DNA of 10,447 nt from JBEVEP01 sp040512755 (GCA_040512755.1 JBEVEP010000344.1:1-10447), one strand, 5' to 3'; positions 1 to 6,398 are shown, counted from the first letter of the stretch. Program-made: numbers and translations. The notes: a model not told the origin generated them from the sequence alone.

Positions 1-120
1 GGGGGGGGGCCCCCCCCCCCCCGGCCGGGCCCCCGGGGGGGGCCCCGCCGCGGGGGCAAGCCCCGGGGGGGGGCGGGGGGAGGGCGCAAAACTTGTAGTT
101 TCGGGGGGGCCGCCCCCGCG
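1..120. other. G/C homopolymer low-complexity end, probable assembly artefact
   Basis: The first 57 bases contain no A or T at all. They are built of homopolymer blocks, for example nine G at 1-9, thirteen C at 10-22 and eight G at 35-42. Similar G and C runs continue to about 120, broken only by a short A/T-containing stretch around 88-102. Neighbouring sequence from 121 onward has normal mixed composition. No coding pattern or known repeat is recognisable. This looks like a low-quality contig end or read artefact rather than biology, but the sequence alone cannot prove that. Confidence 0.7.
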
Positions 121-257
121 CCCCGCTTCCCGACTGCTCCCAAAAGGGAGAGTTCTTTGACAATAGCCAGACCGGAAACGGGGCGTGGCGACGGAGAAAC
201 TTGTGCTTAAAATCATAGGCAGAGAACCGTTGAAACATTTCCCCGGCTGCTTGCCGT
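121..257. other. Non-coding flank downstream of the aminotransferase, nothing assigned
   Basis: This stretch has ordinary base composition and lies 3' of the minus-strand aminotransferase. A TTGACA hexamer at about 156-161 resembles a -35 box, but no acceptable -10 follows at 16-18 bases. A short CGGC/GCCG hairpin near 244-256 lies just after the aminotransferase stop. It has only 4-bp arms and no T run, so it is too weak to call a terminator. I see no gene here. Confidence 0.4.
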
Positions 258-1442
258 TTATTTCTCCAGAAACGCCGCGATACGCTCGATCGCCCGCAGG
301 ATGTTCTCTTCCGAGTTGGCATAGGACAGGCGGATATAGCCTTCGCCGAGGATGCCGAAGTCAGGTCCACCGATCAGGGCGACGCCAGCCTCTTCGAGCA
401 GCGCCGAAGCCAGCTTCTTCGCCTTCCACCCGGTGCCGGCAATGTTCGGAAACGCATAGAAGGCCCCTTTCGGCGTGATGCAGGAAACGCCCGGTAGGCC
501 ATTCAGCCCCTCGACGACGACCCGCCGCCGGCGGTCAAAGGCCCGCATCATCTTCTCGACCTCATCCTGTGGTCCATCGATGGCGGCAATGCCGGCATAT
601 TGGCTTGGGGCGTTGACGCACGACCAGCAATTCACCGCGAGTTTGCGAATCTTGTCGTACAGGTACGCGCCTTCGCGCGTGTTCGGCCAAATGGACCAGC
701 CCATGCGCCAGCCGGTCATCGCCCAGGTTTTCGACCAGCCGTTCAGAACAATCAACCGGTCGCGGATTTCGGGGAATTGCAGAAGCGAACAGTGCTTCTC
801 GCCGTCATAGGTCATGACATCATAGATCTCGTCGGAGAGTATCGCGACGTCCGGATGAGCTTCGAGACCTTTCACGAGTTGTTCGATCTCGGCGCGCGGC
901 GTCACCCCGCCGGTCGGATTTGCTGGCGAGTTGACGATCAAAAGCCGCGTCTTCGGCGTGATCAGCGCCAAGGTCTCGTCGGCCGAGAAGGCGAAGCCAT
1001 TGTCTTCGCGGACCGGAACCGGTACCGGCCTTGCGCCGGTGAATTCGATCATCGACCGGTAGATCGGAAAGCCCGGATCGGGATAGAGGATATCCACGCC
1101 GGGCTCACCGAACATCATGATCGCCGCATACATTGTCGGCTTGCCACCGGGGAGGATCATGATGCTATCCGGGGAAACCTCGACGCCGGTGGTGGTCAGT
1201 GTCCGCCGCGCCGCCGCCTCACGCGTCGCCAACAGGCCCGTGGCGGGCGTATAGCCGTGATGGCCGTCCCGCAGTGCCTTGATCGCTGCTTCCACGATAT
1301 GGGCCGGCGTCCTGAAGTCCGGTTGGCCAATGCCGAGGTTGATGATATCGCGGCCTTGCGCGGCCAGCGCCGTTGCCCGCGCCAGGACGGCAAATGCATT
1401 TTCCTCGCCGAGGCGGTCGAAAGCCGGGATCGTGTGGAGCAT
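258..1442 (-). CDS. PLP-dependent class I/II aminotransferase (aspartate aminotransferase-like)
   Basis: This is a 394-residue fold-type I aminotransferase, predicted cytosolic, moving an amino group between an amino acid and a 2-oxo acid with pyridoxal phosphate. Visible hallmarks are GQPD at 39-42, GGKPTMY at 99-105 (phosphate region), NSPANPTGG at 171-179 with N175, SDEIY at 203-207 with D204 and Y207 contacting the cofactor, and NGWSKTWAMTGWRMG at 234-248 with K238 as the Schiff-base lysine. R371 in the YIRLSY segment is the expected substrate-carboxylate arginine. Length is usual for the family. An upstream in-frame ATG at 1541 would add 33 residues unlike the family and would run through palindromic DNA. 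I therefore prefer 1442, which has GGA eight bases ahead. It stands alone, divergent from the acetyltransferase gene. The exact substrate cannot be read from the sequence; aspartate, alanine or an aromatic amino acid are all possible. Confidence 0.93.
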   Translation of the reverse strand: MLHTIPAFDRLGEENAFAVLARATALAAQGRDIINLGIGQPDFRTPAHIVEAAIKALRDGHHGYTPATGLLATREAAARRTLTTTGVEVSPDSIMILPGGKPTMYAAIMMFGEPGVDILYPDPGFPIYRSMIEFTGARPVPVPVREDNGFAFSADETLALITPKTRLLIVNSPANPTGGVTPRAEIEQLVKGLEAHPDVAILSDEIYDVMTYDGEKHCSLLQFPEIRDRLIVLNGWSKTWAMTGWRMGWSIWPNTREGAYLYDKIRKLAVNCWSCVNAPSQYAGIAAIDGPQDEVEKMMRAFDRRRRVVVEGLNGLPGVSCITPKGAFYAFPNIAGTGWKAKKLASALLEEAGVALIGGPDFGILGEGYIRLSYANSEENILRAIERIAAFLEK

Positions 1443-1509
1443 CGCGCGTATCCGTCTGGTTCTTCCGTGAAATGCCGGTTTTTGGGAGCGTCGTAGCGCA
1501 AGGTCCTCA

Positions 1510-1539
1510 AAAGTGGAATCACTTTCGCAGGAATCCTGC
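1510..1539. repeat. Two adjacent short inverted repeats in a divergent intergenic region
   Basis: AAAGTG-GAAT-CACTTT occupies 1510-1525 with perfect 6-bp arms. One base later GCAGGA-A-TCCTGC occupies 1527-1539, also with perfect 6-bp arms. Both share a GGAATC core. They lie in the 177-base gap between the divergent aminotransferase and acetyltransferase genes. They could be operators for one or both genes, or a copy of a dispersed palindromic intergenic element. Spacing to the two starts is about 70-110 bases on either side. No convincing -35/-10 pair was found nearby. Confidence 0.55.
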
Positions 1540-1619
1540 ACGAACCGAACTGATCAGCATGCCACTACGCTCCAGCGGACGGTTGGCGTTGCGTTTCAAA
1601 GCAGTGAATGGAAAGTGTA

Positions 1620-2306
1620 ATGACCGATGATCTGAAGAACTGGCAGCCAAGGCCGCGTCCCAGGCGCGAACCATTGGAAGGCCGCTACGTGGTGCTCGAG
1701 CCTTTGAGTGCCGCAAAACATGGCGACGGCCTGTTCGAGGCGTCCTCCGTGCCGGACATCGGGAGCCGCTTCCGCTACCTGCCGGATACGCCCCCCGAGA
1801 GCCGGGCCGCATTTCAGGCGTGGCTCGACAGTGCCGAAGCGAGTGCAGACCCGATGTTCTTCGCCGTCATCGACAAGGCCAGCGGCAAGGTTGCGGGCCG
1901 GCAGACTTTCCTGCGTATCGAGCATGTCCATGGCGTGATCGAGATCGGCCATATCTACTGGGGGCCGCTGGTCGCGAGAAAACCCGCCGCCACCGAGGCT
2001 CAGTTCCTGTTCACCAAATATGCCTTCGACGACCTGGGCTATCGGCGATACGAATGGAAATGCAACAATCTCAACGAGCCGTCGAAGCGTGCAGCGGAGC
2101 GTTTCGGCTTCACCTTCGAGGGCGTGTTCCGTCAGCACCTTGTGATCAAAGGCCAGAATCGCGACACGGCCTGGTATTCGATCATCGACAAGGAATGGCC
2201 GGCGCTGCGGCGGGCCTACGAAGGCTGGCTCGATCCGGCCAATTTTGATAGCGATGGCCAGCAGAAGCGCAAGCTGGAGGATTTCCGCGCAGAGTTCGGC
2301 GCATAA
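1620..2306 (+). CDS. GNAT-family N-acetyltransferase (RimJ/RimL-like)
   Basis: This 228-residue cytosolic protein resembles Acetyltransf_3/RimJ-RimL type GNATs, which transfer acetyl from acetyl-CoA to an amine of a protein terminus or small molecule. The core runs from about residue 20 to 190. The strand EIGHIYWG (108-115) leads into VARKPAATEA (118-127), the pyrophosphate-binding turn. NNLNEPSKRAAERFGF (149-164) is the typical C-terminal Asn...Ser...FGF signature. The C-terminal 30 residues are polar and variable. An ATG at 1608 is in frame, but ATG 1620 is preceded by GGAAAG with 5-base spacing and gives the expected MTDDLKNW start. It is the first gene of a plus-strand run; its stop lies 10 bases before the CDF gene. 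The substrate is unknown, and nothing ties it to metal transport beyond position. Confidence 0.88.
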   Translation: MTDDLKNWQPRPRPRREPLEGRYVVLEPLSAAKHGDGLFEASSVPDIGSRFRYLPDTPPESRAAFQAWLDSAEASADPMFFAVIDKASGKVAGRQTFLRIEHVHGVIEIGHIYWGPLVARKPAATEAQFLFTKYAFDDLGYRRYEWKCNNLNEPSKRAAERFGFTFEGVFRQHLVIKGQNRDTAWYSIIDKEWPALRRAYEGWLDPANFDSDGQQKRKLEDFRAEFGA

Positions 2307-2310
2307 GGGA
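2305..2310 (+). promoter_or_regulatory. Shine-Dalgarno site deciding the CDF start
   Basis: AAGGGA overlaps the last bases of the acetyltransferase stop codon and sits 6 bases before ATG 2317. It supports that start over an in-frame ATG at 2245, which would lie inside the acetyltransferase gene and add 24 unrelated residues. Confidence 0.75.
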
Positions 2311-2316
2311 ACAAGA

Positions 2317-3279
2317 ATGGCTCACGGCCACGCACATGCTCATGGCGAAAGCCATGCCGACCATCATGGCCACTCGCATGGCCATGCCCATGGCGGCCAC
2401 TCGCATGCCGCCGACAAGAGCCGTGTGCTGTTTGCTGCCTGCCTGACTGGTGGCTTCATGGTTGCCGAAGCGCTCGGCGGCTTGTTCACGGGCTCGCTGG
2501 CGTTGCTCGCGGATGCAGGTCACATGCTGACCGATTCTGTCTCGCTCATGCTGGCCTGGTATGCATTCCATCTTGCCGGGCGGGCCGCAACGGCGCGGAT
2601 GACCTATGGCTTCGACCGCGTGAAGACCCTTGTTGCCTACACGAATGGCCTGGCGGTCTTCGCCATCGGGTTCTGGATTGTCTACGAAGCGTGGCATCGG
2701 CTGAGCGAGCCGACGCCGGTTCTCGGTGGCCCGATGCTCGTCATCGCGATAGTCGGCTTACTGGTCAATATCGTTGCCTTTCTCATTCTCCATGGCGGCG
2801 ACCGGCGGAGCCTCAACATGCGCGGCGCCGCGCTCCATGTTCTGGGCGATCTGCTCGGTTCCGTCGCGGCTCTTGTGGCGGCGTCAGTCATTCTCGCCAC
2901 CGGGTGGACGCTGATTGATCCAATCCTGTCCGTGTTGGTGGCAGTGCTGCTTTTCCACAGCGCCTGGGCGCTGATCAGGGAGTCCAGCCATTTGTTGCTC
3001 GAAGGCGTTCCGGTCGATCTCGATCGCGACAGCATCGCCAAAGACATAGAAGGCAATGTCGCCGGCGTGAGAGAAATCCACCATATGCATATCTGGTCGC
3101 TGGACGGCGCGAGAAATGTCGCGACGCTCCATGCCTGTCTGGCGGACGGCGCGGACGCCTATGCCGTCATCCGTACTATCAAGGCGCGGCTGGCTGAAAA
3201 CCATGGAATTGATCATGCAACGGTGGAGCCGGAATTTGGACAATGTGCCGACGCTCATGCTGACCATGGTCACCACTAG
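2317..3279 (+). CDS. Cation diffusion facilitator (CDF) divalent metal efflux transporter, His-rich
   Basis: This 320-residue inner-membrane antiporter of the CDF family (ZitB/CzcD/DmeF-like) exports Zn(II), and in some members Co(II) or Ni(II), in exchange for protons. Residues 1-30 hold 13 histidines in HxH repeats and the C-terminus ends in a short His cluster (314-320) with C310. Six membrane segments are visible at about 38-60, 64-86, 104-126, 139-158, 174-195 and 199-219. The transport-site motifs are HMLTD (H69, D73) in segment 2 and HVLGD (H174, D178) in segment 5; an HxxxD pair is the pattern usual for zinc transporters. The cytoplasmic domain (about 225-308) contains the HHMHIWSLDG motif at 255-264. 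The gene lies 10 bases after the acetyltransferase and is probably co-transcribed with it. No metal-regulator gene is adjacent. Family assignment is firm; metal specificity is inferred. Confidence 0.95.
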   Translation: MAHGHAHAHGESHADHHGHSHGHAHGGHSHAADKSRVLFAACLTGGFMVAEALGGLFTGSLALLADAGHMLTDSVSLMLAWYAFHLAGRAATARMTYGFDRVKTLVAYTNGLAVFAIGFWIVYEAWHRLSEPTPVLGGPMLVIAIVGLLVNIVAFLILHGGDRRSLNMRGAALHVLGDLLGSVAALVAASVILATGWTLIDPILSVLVAVLLFHSAWALIRESSHLLLEGVPVDLDRDSIAKDIEGNVAGVREIHHMHIWSLDGARNVATLHACLADGADAYAVIRTIKARLAENHGIDHATVEPEFGQCADAHADHGHH

Positions 3280-3289
3280 AAGAGGGGTT

Positions 3290-3370
3290 ATGCCGGCCAA
3301 TGGAGACATCGATTGTGCACCGACGCTTCGCGTTCACGCCGAAGCGTTGCACCCGGGACGGATGCGCTGA
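3290..3370 (+). CDS. Possible 26-codon leader ORF coupled to the small membrane protein
   Basis: An ATG at 3290 is preceded closely by AGAGGGG (3281-3287), a strong but tightly spaced ribosome binding sequence. The frame runs 26 codons (MPANGDIDCA...HPGRMR) and ends in a TGA that overlaps the next ATG as TGATG at 3368-3372, a classic coupling arrangement. The peptide has no recognisable domain. A hairpin (3321-3349) lies inside it, so translating ribosomes would melt that structure. The following gene has only a weak site of its own. It could be a regulatory leader, or chance; no comparative evidence is available here. Confidence 0.3.
   Translation: MPANGDIDCAPTLRVHAEALHPGRMR
3321..3349 (+). 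terminator. Stem-loop between the CDF and small membrane protein genes
   Basis: ACGCTTCG (3323-3330) and CGAAGCGT (3340-3347) form a perfect 8-bp stem. It extends to 10 bp with a G-U and a C-G pair, around a 9-base loop. No T run follows, so it is not a canonical intrinsic terminator. It may be a partial terminator, an mRNA-end stabiliser for the CDF transcript, or an attenuator of the next gene. Confidence 0.5.
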
Positions 3371-3573
3371 TGGATAGCAGCAACAAACAGGCTGCGCTGG
3401 CAGCAGCAGTCATTCTTGTGGTCTTTGGGCTTGTTGCCTTCTACCTGCCCACCATTATGCTGACCGTCGGCAGCGTGTCTCCGGCGGCTGCCGGCGCAGT
3501 GGCGATCCTATTTGTCGCCGCGTTCTTCTTGCTGTTCTGGTTGCGCGCGCGAGCGCAGCGTAGGAGGAAATGA
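3370..3573 (+). CDS. Small two-helix membrane protein, function unknown
   Basis: This 67-residue hydrophobic protein has a short polar N-terminus (MDSSNKQ). Helices run at about 8-30 and 38-58, separated by a VGSVSP turn, and the C-terminal tail is strongly basic (RARAQRRRK). By the positive-inside rule both termini would probably face the cytoplasm. I do not recognise a named family. The start at 3370 was chosen because it lies just before the hydrophobic part and overlaps the stop of a possible leader ORF; a frame opening at 3313 would add 19 polar residues across a hairpin. It ends one base before the denD-like start and the denD ribosome site lies in its last codons, so the two are almost certainly co-translated. 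It may be a small accessory membrane protein, but a role in metal export or erythronate use would be guesswork. Confidence 0.7.
   Translation: MDSSNKQAALAAAVILVVFGLVAFYLPTIMLTVGSVSPAAAGAVAILFVAAFFLLFWLRARAQRRRK
3563..3567 (+). promoter_or_regulatory. Strong Shine-Dalgarno site for denD
   Basis: GGAGG at 3563-3567, with 7 bases to ATG 3575, lies within the last codons of the small membrane protein gene. It fixes the denD start at 3575 rather than an in-frame ATG at 3512, which would be buried in the preceding gene. Confidence 0.85.
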
Positions 3574-3574
3574 C

Positions 3575-4564
3575 ATGCGCCTGCTGATCACCGGAGCAGC
3601 GGGGATGATCGGCCGGAAGCTTGCCGGCCGGCTGTGTCAGGAAGGGCGGCTCAACGGGCGGAAGATCACCGCGCTCGACCTGCACGACATCGTTCCCGCC
3701 GACGCGTTTTCCATGGAGGACGCGCATGTCGCGATCCATGTCGGCGATCTTTCGCAAGAAGGCGCCGCGGAGGCCCTGATTGCATCAAAACCGGACATTG
3801 TCTTCCACCTTGCCGGCATCGTTTCGGGAGAAGCCGAAGCGAATTTCGATCTTGGCTATCGGATCAATCTCGATGGAACGCGGGCCTTGTTTGACGCAAT
3901 CCGTCTGGCCGGCCACGGTCCGCGTGTCGTGTTCACCTCGTCGATCGCGGTGTTCGGCGCGCCGTTTCCGGATGTGATATCGGATGAGTTCCATCCGACG
4001 CCGCTCACATCCTACGGTACGCAGAAACTGATCGGCGAGGCGTTGCTAGCGGACTATTCGCGTCGCGGCTTCTTCGACGGGATCGGCATCCGCCTGCCGA
4101 CCATTTGCGTCAGGCCCGGCAAGCCCAACAAGGCGGCGTCCAGTTTCTTTTCAGGGATCATACGCGAGCCTTTGAATGGCAAGGAAGCCGTGCTGCCGGT
4201 GCCCCGCTCAGTCGTTCACACGCTCGCCAGCCCTCGCTCGGCGGTCAACTTCCTGCTTCACGCAGCCGGGATTGACGGGCAGGCGGTCGGGCCGCGCCGC
4301 AACCTCACCATGCCGGGGGTGGGGGTGACCGTTGGCGAGCAGATCGAGGCGCTGAAGAGGATTGCAGGCGCCGACATTGAGAAGCTGATCCGGGAGGAGC
4401 CTGACGACGCGATCTGGTCGATCGTTCGGAACTGGCCGACCCGCTTCGAGGCGAAACGTGCCCGCGACCTTGGCTTTGCCGCAGAGCGGAGCTTCGACGA
4501 GATCATACAGGCATATATCGAGGACGATTTGGGCGGGCAGCTCAGGCAGCGAGACTCGCGCTAA
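3575..4564 (+). CDS. denD: D-erythronate dehydrogenase-like SDR protein (DenD family)
   Basis: This 329-residue extended short-chain dehydrogenase closely resembles DenD, the NAD-dependent D-erythronate 2-dehydrogenase that makes 2-oxo-erythronate in four-carbon acid sugar catabolism. The Rossmann glycine motif is GAAGMIG (7-13), with D35 as the expected NAD ribose ligand and GDL at 57-59. FTSSIAVFG (120-128) carries the catalytic serine region, and Y147 with K151 (YGTQK) form the YxxxK pair. The segment RLPTICVRPGKPNKAASSFF (173-192) is characteristic of this subfamily. Length is standard. It is the last gene of the plus-strand run. The usual partners (denK/otnK kinase, otnC aldolase, otnI isomerase, GntR or DeoR regulator) are not in the window, so its pathway role is inferred from family likeness only. 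Its last 23 bases overlap the 3' end of the convergent nickel/cobalt permease gene. Confidence 0.85.
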   Translation: MRLLITGAAGMIGRKLAGRLCQEGRLNGRKITALDLHDIVPADAFSMEDAHVAIHVGDLSQEGAAEALIASKPDIVFHLAGIVSGEAEANFDLGYRINLDGTRALFDAIRLAGHGPRVVFTSSIAVFGAPFPDVISDEFHPTPLTSYGTQKLIGEALLADYSRRGFFDGIGIRLPTICVRPGKPNKAASSFFSGIIREPLNGKEAVLPVPRSVVHTLASPRSAVNFLLHAAGIDGQAVGPRRNLTMPGVGVTVGEQIEALKRIAGADIEKLIREEPDDAIWSIVRNWPTRFEAKRARDLGFAAERSFDEIIQAYIEDDLGGQLRQRDSR

Positions 4565-5735
4565 GCAAAACCAGGCCCAGGATCAGCACGAGGCTTGCGC
4601 CGCCAATTTCGATGGCGGTGTGGAGCCGGTTGCCGGAACGGCCATCGCCGGCAAAGGCCACAGCCCAGTTCTTGGCGGTCACCGCGATCGTCGCCAGCAC
4701 CGATACAGTGATCGCCGTGCCGACGGCCATGGCGATCACCGACAGAATGCCGCCGGCCCAAAGGCCGTTGAGAAAAGCGAAGCTGAGCACGATCAGCGCG
4801 CCCGAGCATGGTCGGATCCCTACGGCTGCCACCGCAGACCACGCCGCACGCCAGTCGAACCGGTCGGCCGAAAGCAGAGCCGGATCAGGCGCGTGCGAAT
4901 GACCGCAGGTCTCACAGACTTCGCCCGGCGCATGAGAATGGCCGTGGTGGTGATGGGTGTGATGGGAATGCCCGGCGTGGTCGTGGAGATGCTGTCCCCC
5001 GTCAGGATGGTGACGATGATCCGCGTGGTCATGCAGCGAACCGTGGTGTTCCTGCGCGCCATCTGCATGGCTGTGTCCGGCATAGCTATGTGCGATCGCA
5101 TGATGAGCGTGGCCATGATCATGCGTGTGATGGTCGTGCGCGTGTGCAAACGACAGGCTGTGCTTGGGATTGGCGCCAAGGAGCCCGTCCAGCAGCGGGC
5201 CAGCCTTGCGCCAGAGCAGCCAGGCGCCAAACGCGCTGATCAGCGCGTAGCTCACGACTTCGAGGAACCATGTCGCGTCCGTCATCGAAACCGACGTGCC
5301 GCGCAGTACGAAATAGACGAGAGTCATCACGGTGATTGCGGTCGCGGCCTGCAGGAAGGCCGAGAGGAAGGACAGCGCGATCCCGCGGCGCAGCGCCACT
5401 TCGTTGGCGAGCATATAGGACGAGATGACCGCCTTGCCGTGACCGGGGCCGGCTGCATGAAAGATGCCGTAAGCGAAAGACAGGCCGACCAGAACCCAGA
5501 GCTTCGAGCCGTCCTGACGCATCGCCTTGAGCGCGCCGGTCAGCGAGCGATAGAAGGCCTGTTGCTGGATATTGATCCAGTTGAGCCACGCCGCAAACAG
5601 GCCCGTGGAGGGAAGCGTCGCCTCGTTTGCGCCGATGCCGAGTGAGCTCTGCGCATGCGCATGGCCGAGAAAATGGGTGAGCACATAGGTCAGGGCCAGC
5701 AGCCCGAACACGACACGGATGGTTGTCTTGCTCAA
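4542..5735 (-). CDS. Nickel/cobalt permease, NicO/RcnA family, with long His-rich loop
   Basis: This 397-residue inner-membrane transporter belongs to the NicO (RcnA-like) family, moving Ni(II) or Co(II). A signal-like first segment ends HAHAQ (25-29). Further helices lie at about 78-96, 118-144, 155-176, 297-322, 325-354 and 374-397. The family motif FHAAGPGHGKAVISSYMLA spans 92-110 (H93, H99), and GIRPCSGA at 306-313 is the second signature. Between helices, residues 192-281 contain 34 histidines plus a CETC pair (C274, C277), a probable cytoplasmic or periplasmic metal sink. The start is TTG at 5735: AAGGG lies 7 bases ahead, the DUF1007 stop is 3 bases upstream, and only this start gives a complete signal-like N-terminus. 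It forms a two-gene operon with DUF1007. Import and export cannot be distinguished by sequence; RcnA-like members export. Confidence 0.92.
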   Translation of the reverse strand: MSKTTIRVVFGLLALTYVLTHFLGHAHAQSSLGIGANEATLPSTGLFAAWLNWINIQQQAFYRSLTGALKAMRQDGSKLWVLVGLSFAYGIFHAAGPGHGKAVISSYMLANEVALRRGIALSFLSAFLQAATAITVMTLVYFVLRGTSVSMTDATWFLEVVSYALISAFGAWLLWRKAGPLLDGLLGANPKHSLSFAHAHDHHTHDHGHAHHAIAHSYAGHSHADGAQEHHGSLHDHADHRHHPDGGQHLHDHAGHSHHTHHHHGHSHAPGEVCETCGHSHAPDPALLSADRFDWRAAWSAVAAVGIRPCSGALIVLSFAFLNGLWAGGILSVIAMAVGTAITVSVLATIAVTAKNWAVAFAGDGRSGNRLHTAIEIGGASLVLILGLVLLSASLAA

Positions 5736-5738
5736 GGA

Positions 5739-6398
5739 TCAGCCCTTGCAGGTAAGTTCGAGCTTGGTGGCGAAAATCTTGCTCAGATCGGTGCTCGCCG
5801 GATCGTTGAAGAAGGCATCGGTCAGATTTGACTGGTTCTGGGCGATCGCTTCGTCGGGATCAGGCCGGATCACCGCTAGGGTGCAATCTGAGGGCAGGCC
5901 TTCGACGGCCATGTTCTCGTCCTCAACGAAGTCGATCGATGTGTAGAAGGTTGGGTCATAGACGCCGAAATCGACCTTGCCGGCCAGTTTGAGCGGATCC
6001 TTTGGCTCCGACTCGAAGAGGATGATCAACTGGTCGTTTTCGAAGTTGACCATGAGCTGAGCGGGCGGCTTCATGGCGACGTCCTTGCCATCCGCCGTGA
6101 CGATTTGAAAGTAGTCGTATTCGGCGATGGAGCTGTTCACGGTGTTCGCCACCTCCTGAAGCTCAGAGTCGTCGAGCTTGAGATCGGCGTTCGTGTCGAA
6201 TTCCATCAGCACGGTGCTCGAGAACACGTCGTCGAAACGCCACAGATGACGGAGCGATTTCACCGATTTGTCGGGGTTCAGCATCACATCGAGGCGGGCT
6301 TCGGCAAACACATGCGGATGGACCAGAGCCGGACCCGTGGAGGCCAGGAAGACCGCCGAGGCGCTCGCCAGCATTGTTGTTCGCGCGGTCTGTCGCAT
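5739..6398 (-). CDS. DUF1007 periplasmic protein, partner of the nickel/cobalt permease
   Basis: This 219-residue protein has a Sec signal peptide (charged MRQTART, hydrophobic 9-24, cleavage near 26) leaving a mature N-terminus close to HPHVF (27-31). An HPH at the mature end is typical of DUF1007 and could bind metal through the free amino terminus. WRFDDVFSS at 53-61 is a conserved-looking family segment. Residues 68-79 read as an EF-hand-like loop: D68, N70, D72, K74, D76 and E79 occupy positions 1, 3, 5, 7, 9 and 12. Two cysteines, C172 and C217, could form a disulfide. Established context: DUF1007 genes are often next to NicO permeases, as here with 3 bases between. A periplasmic metal-handling role is inferred. 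The first ATG at 6398 is used; its ribosome site is weak (AGGGG about 12 bases away). Confidence 0.88.
   Translation of the reverse strand: MRQTARTTMLASASAVFLASTGPALVHPHVFAEARLDVMLNPDKSVKSLRHLWRFDDVFSSTVLMEFDTNADLKLDDSELQEVANTVNSSIAEYDYFQIVTADGKDVAMKPPAQLMVNFENDQLIILFESEPKDPLKLAGKVDFGVYDPTFYTSIDFVEDENMAVEGLPSDCTLAVIRPDPDEAIAQNQSNLTDAFFNDPASTDLSKIFATKLELTCKG
5743..5747 (-). promoter_or_regulatory. Shine-Dalgarno site for the TTG-started permease
   Basis: On the minus strand AAGGG lies within the last codons of the DUF1007 gene, 7 bases before TTG 5735. Permease and DUF1007 share the same reading frame across the single TGA at 5739-5741, so termination and re-initiation are probably coupled. 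Confidence 0.65.

Noticed and set aside
156..184. TTGACA as a promoter for a gene reading into the window
   Set aside because: No acceptable -10 box at 16-18 bases, and no plus-strand gene follows.
600..1496. Plus-strand open frame of 298 codons opposite the aminotransferase
   Set aside because: It is an antisense shadow; the minus-strand frame carries all aminotransferase motifs.
1443..1541. N-terminal extension of the aminotransferase from an ATG at 1541
   Set aside because: The extra 33 residues are unlike the family, run through two DNA palindromes and have no convincing ribosome site. ATG 1442 gives a family-length protein.
4458..5645. Long plus-strand open frame of 395 codons opposite the permease gene
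   Set aside because: It is the antisense shadow of a clearly recognised NicO permease. Its Met/Val-rich middle simply mirrors the histidine codons, and it has no domain.
2317..6398. A single combined metal-resistance island acquired by transfer
   Set aside because: The two systems lie on opposite strands in separate operons with housekeeping-type genes between. No mobility genes, repeats or marked composition shift flank them.
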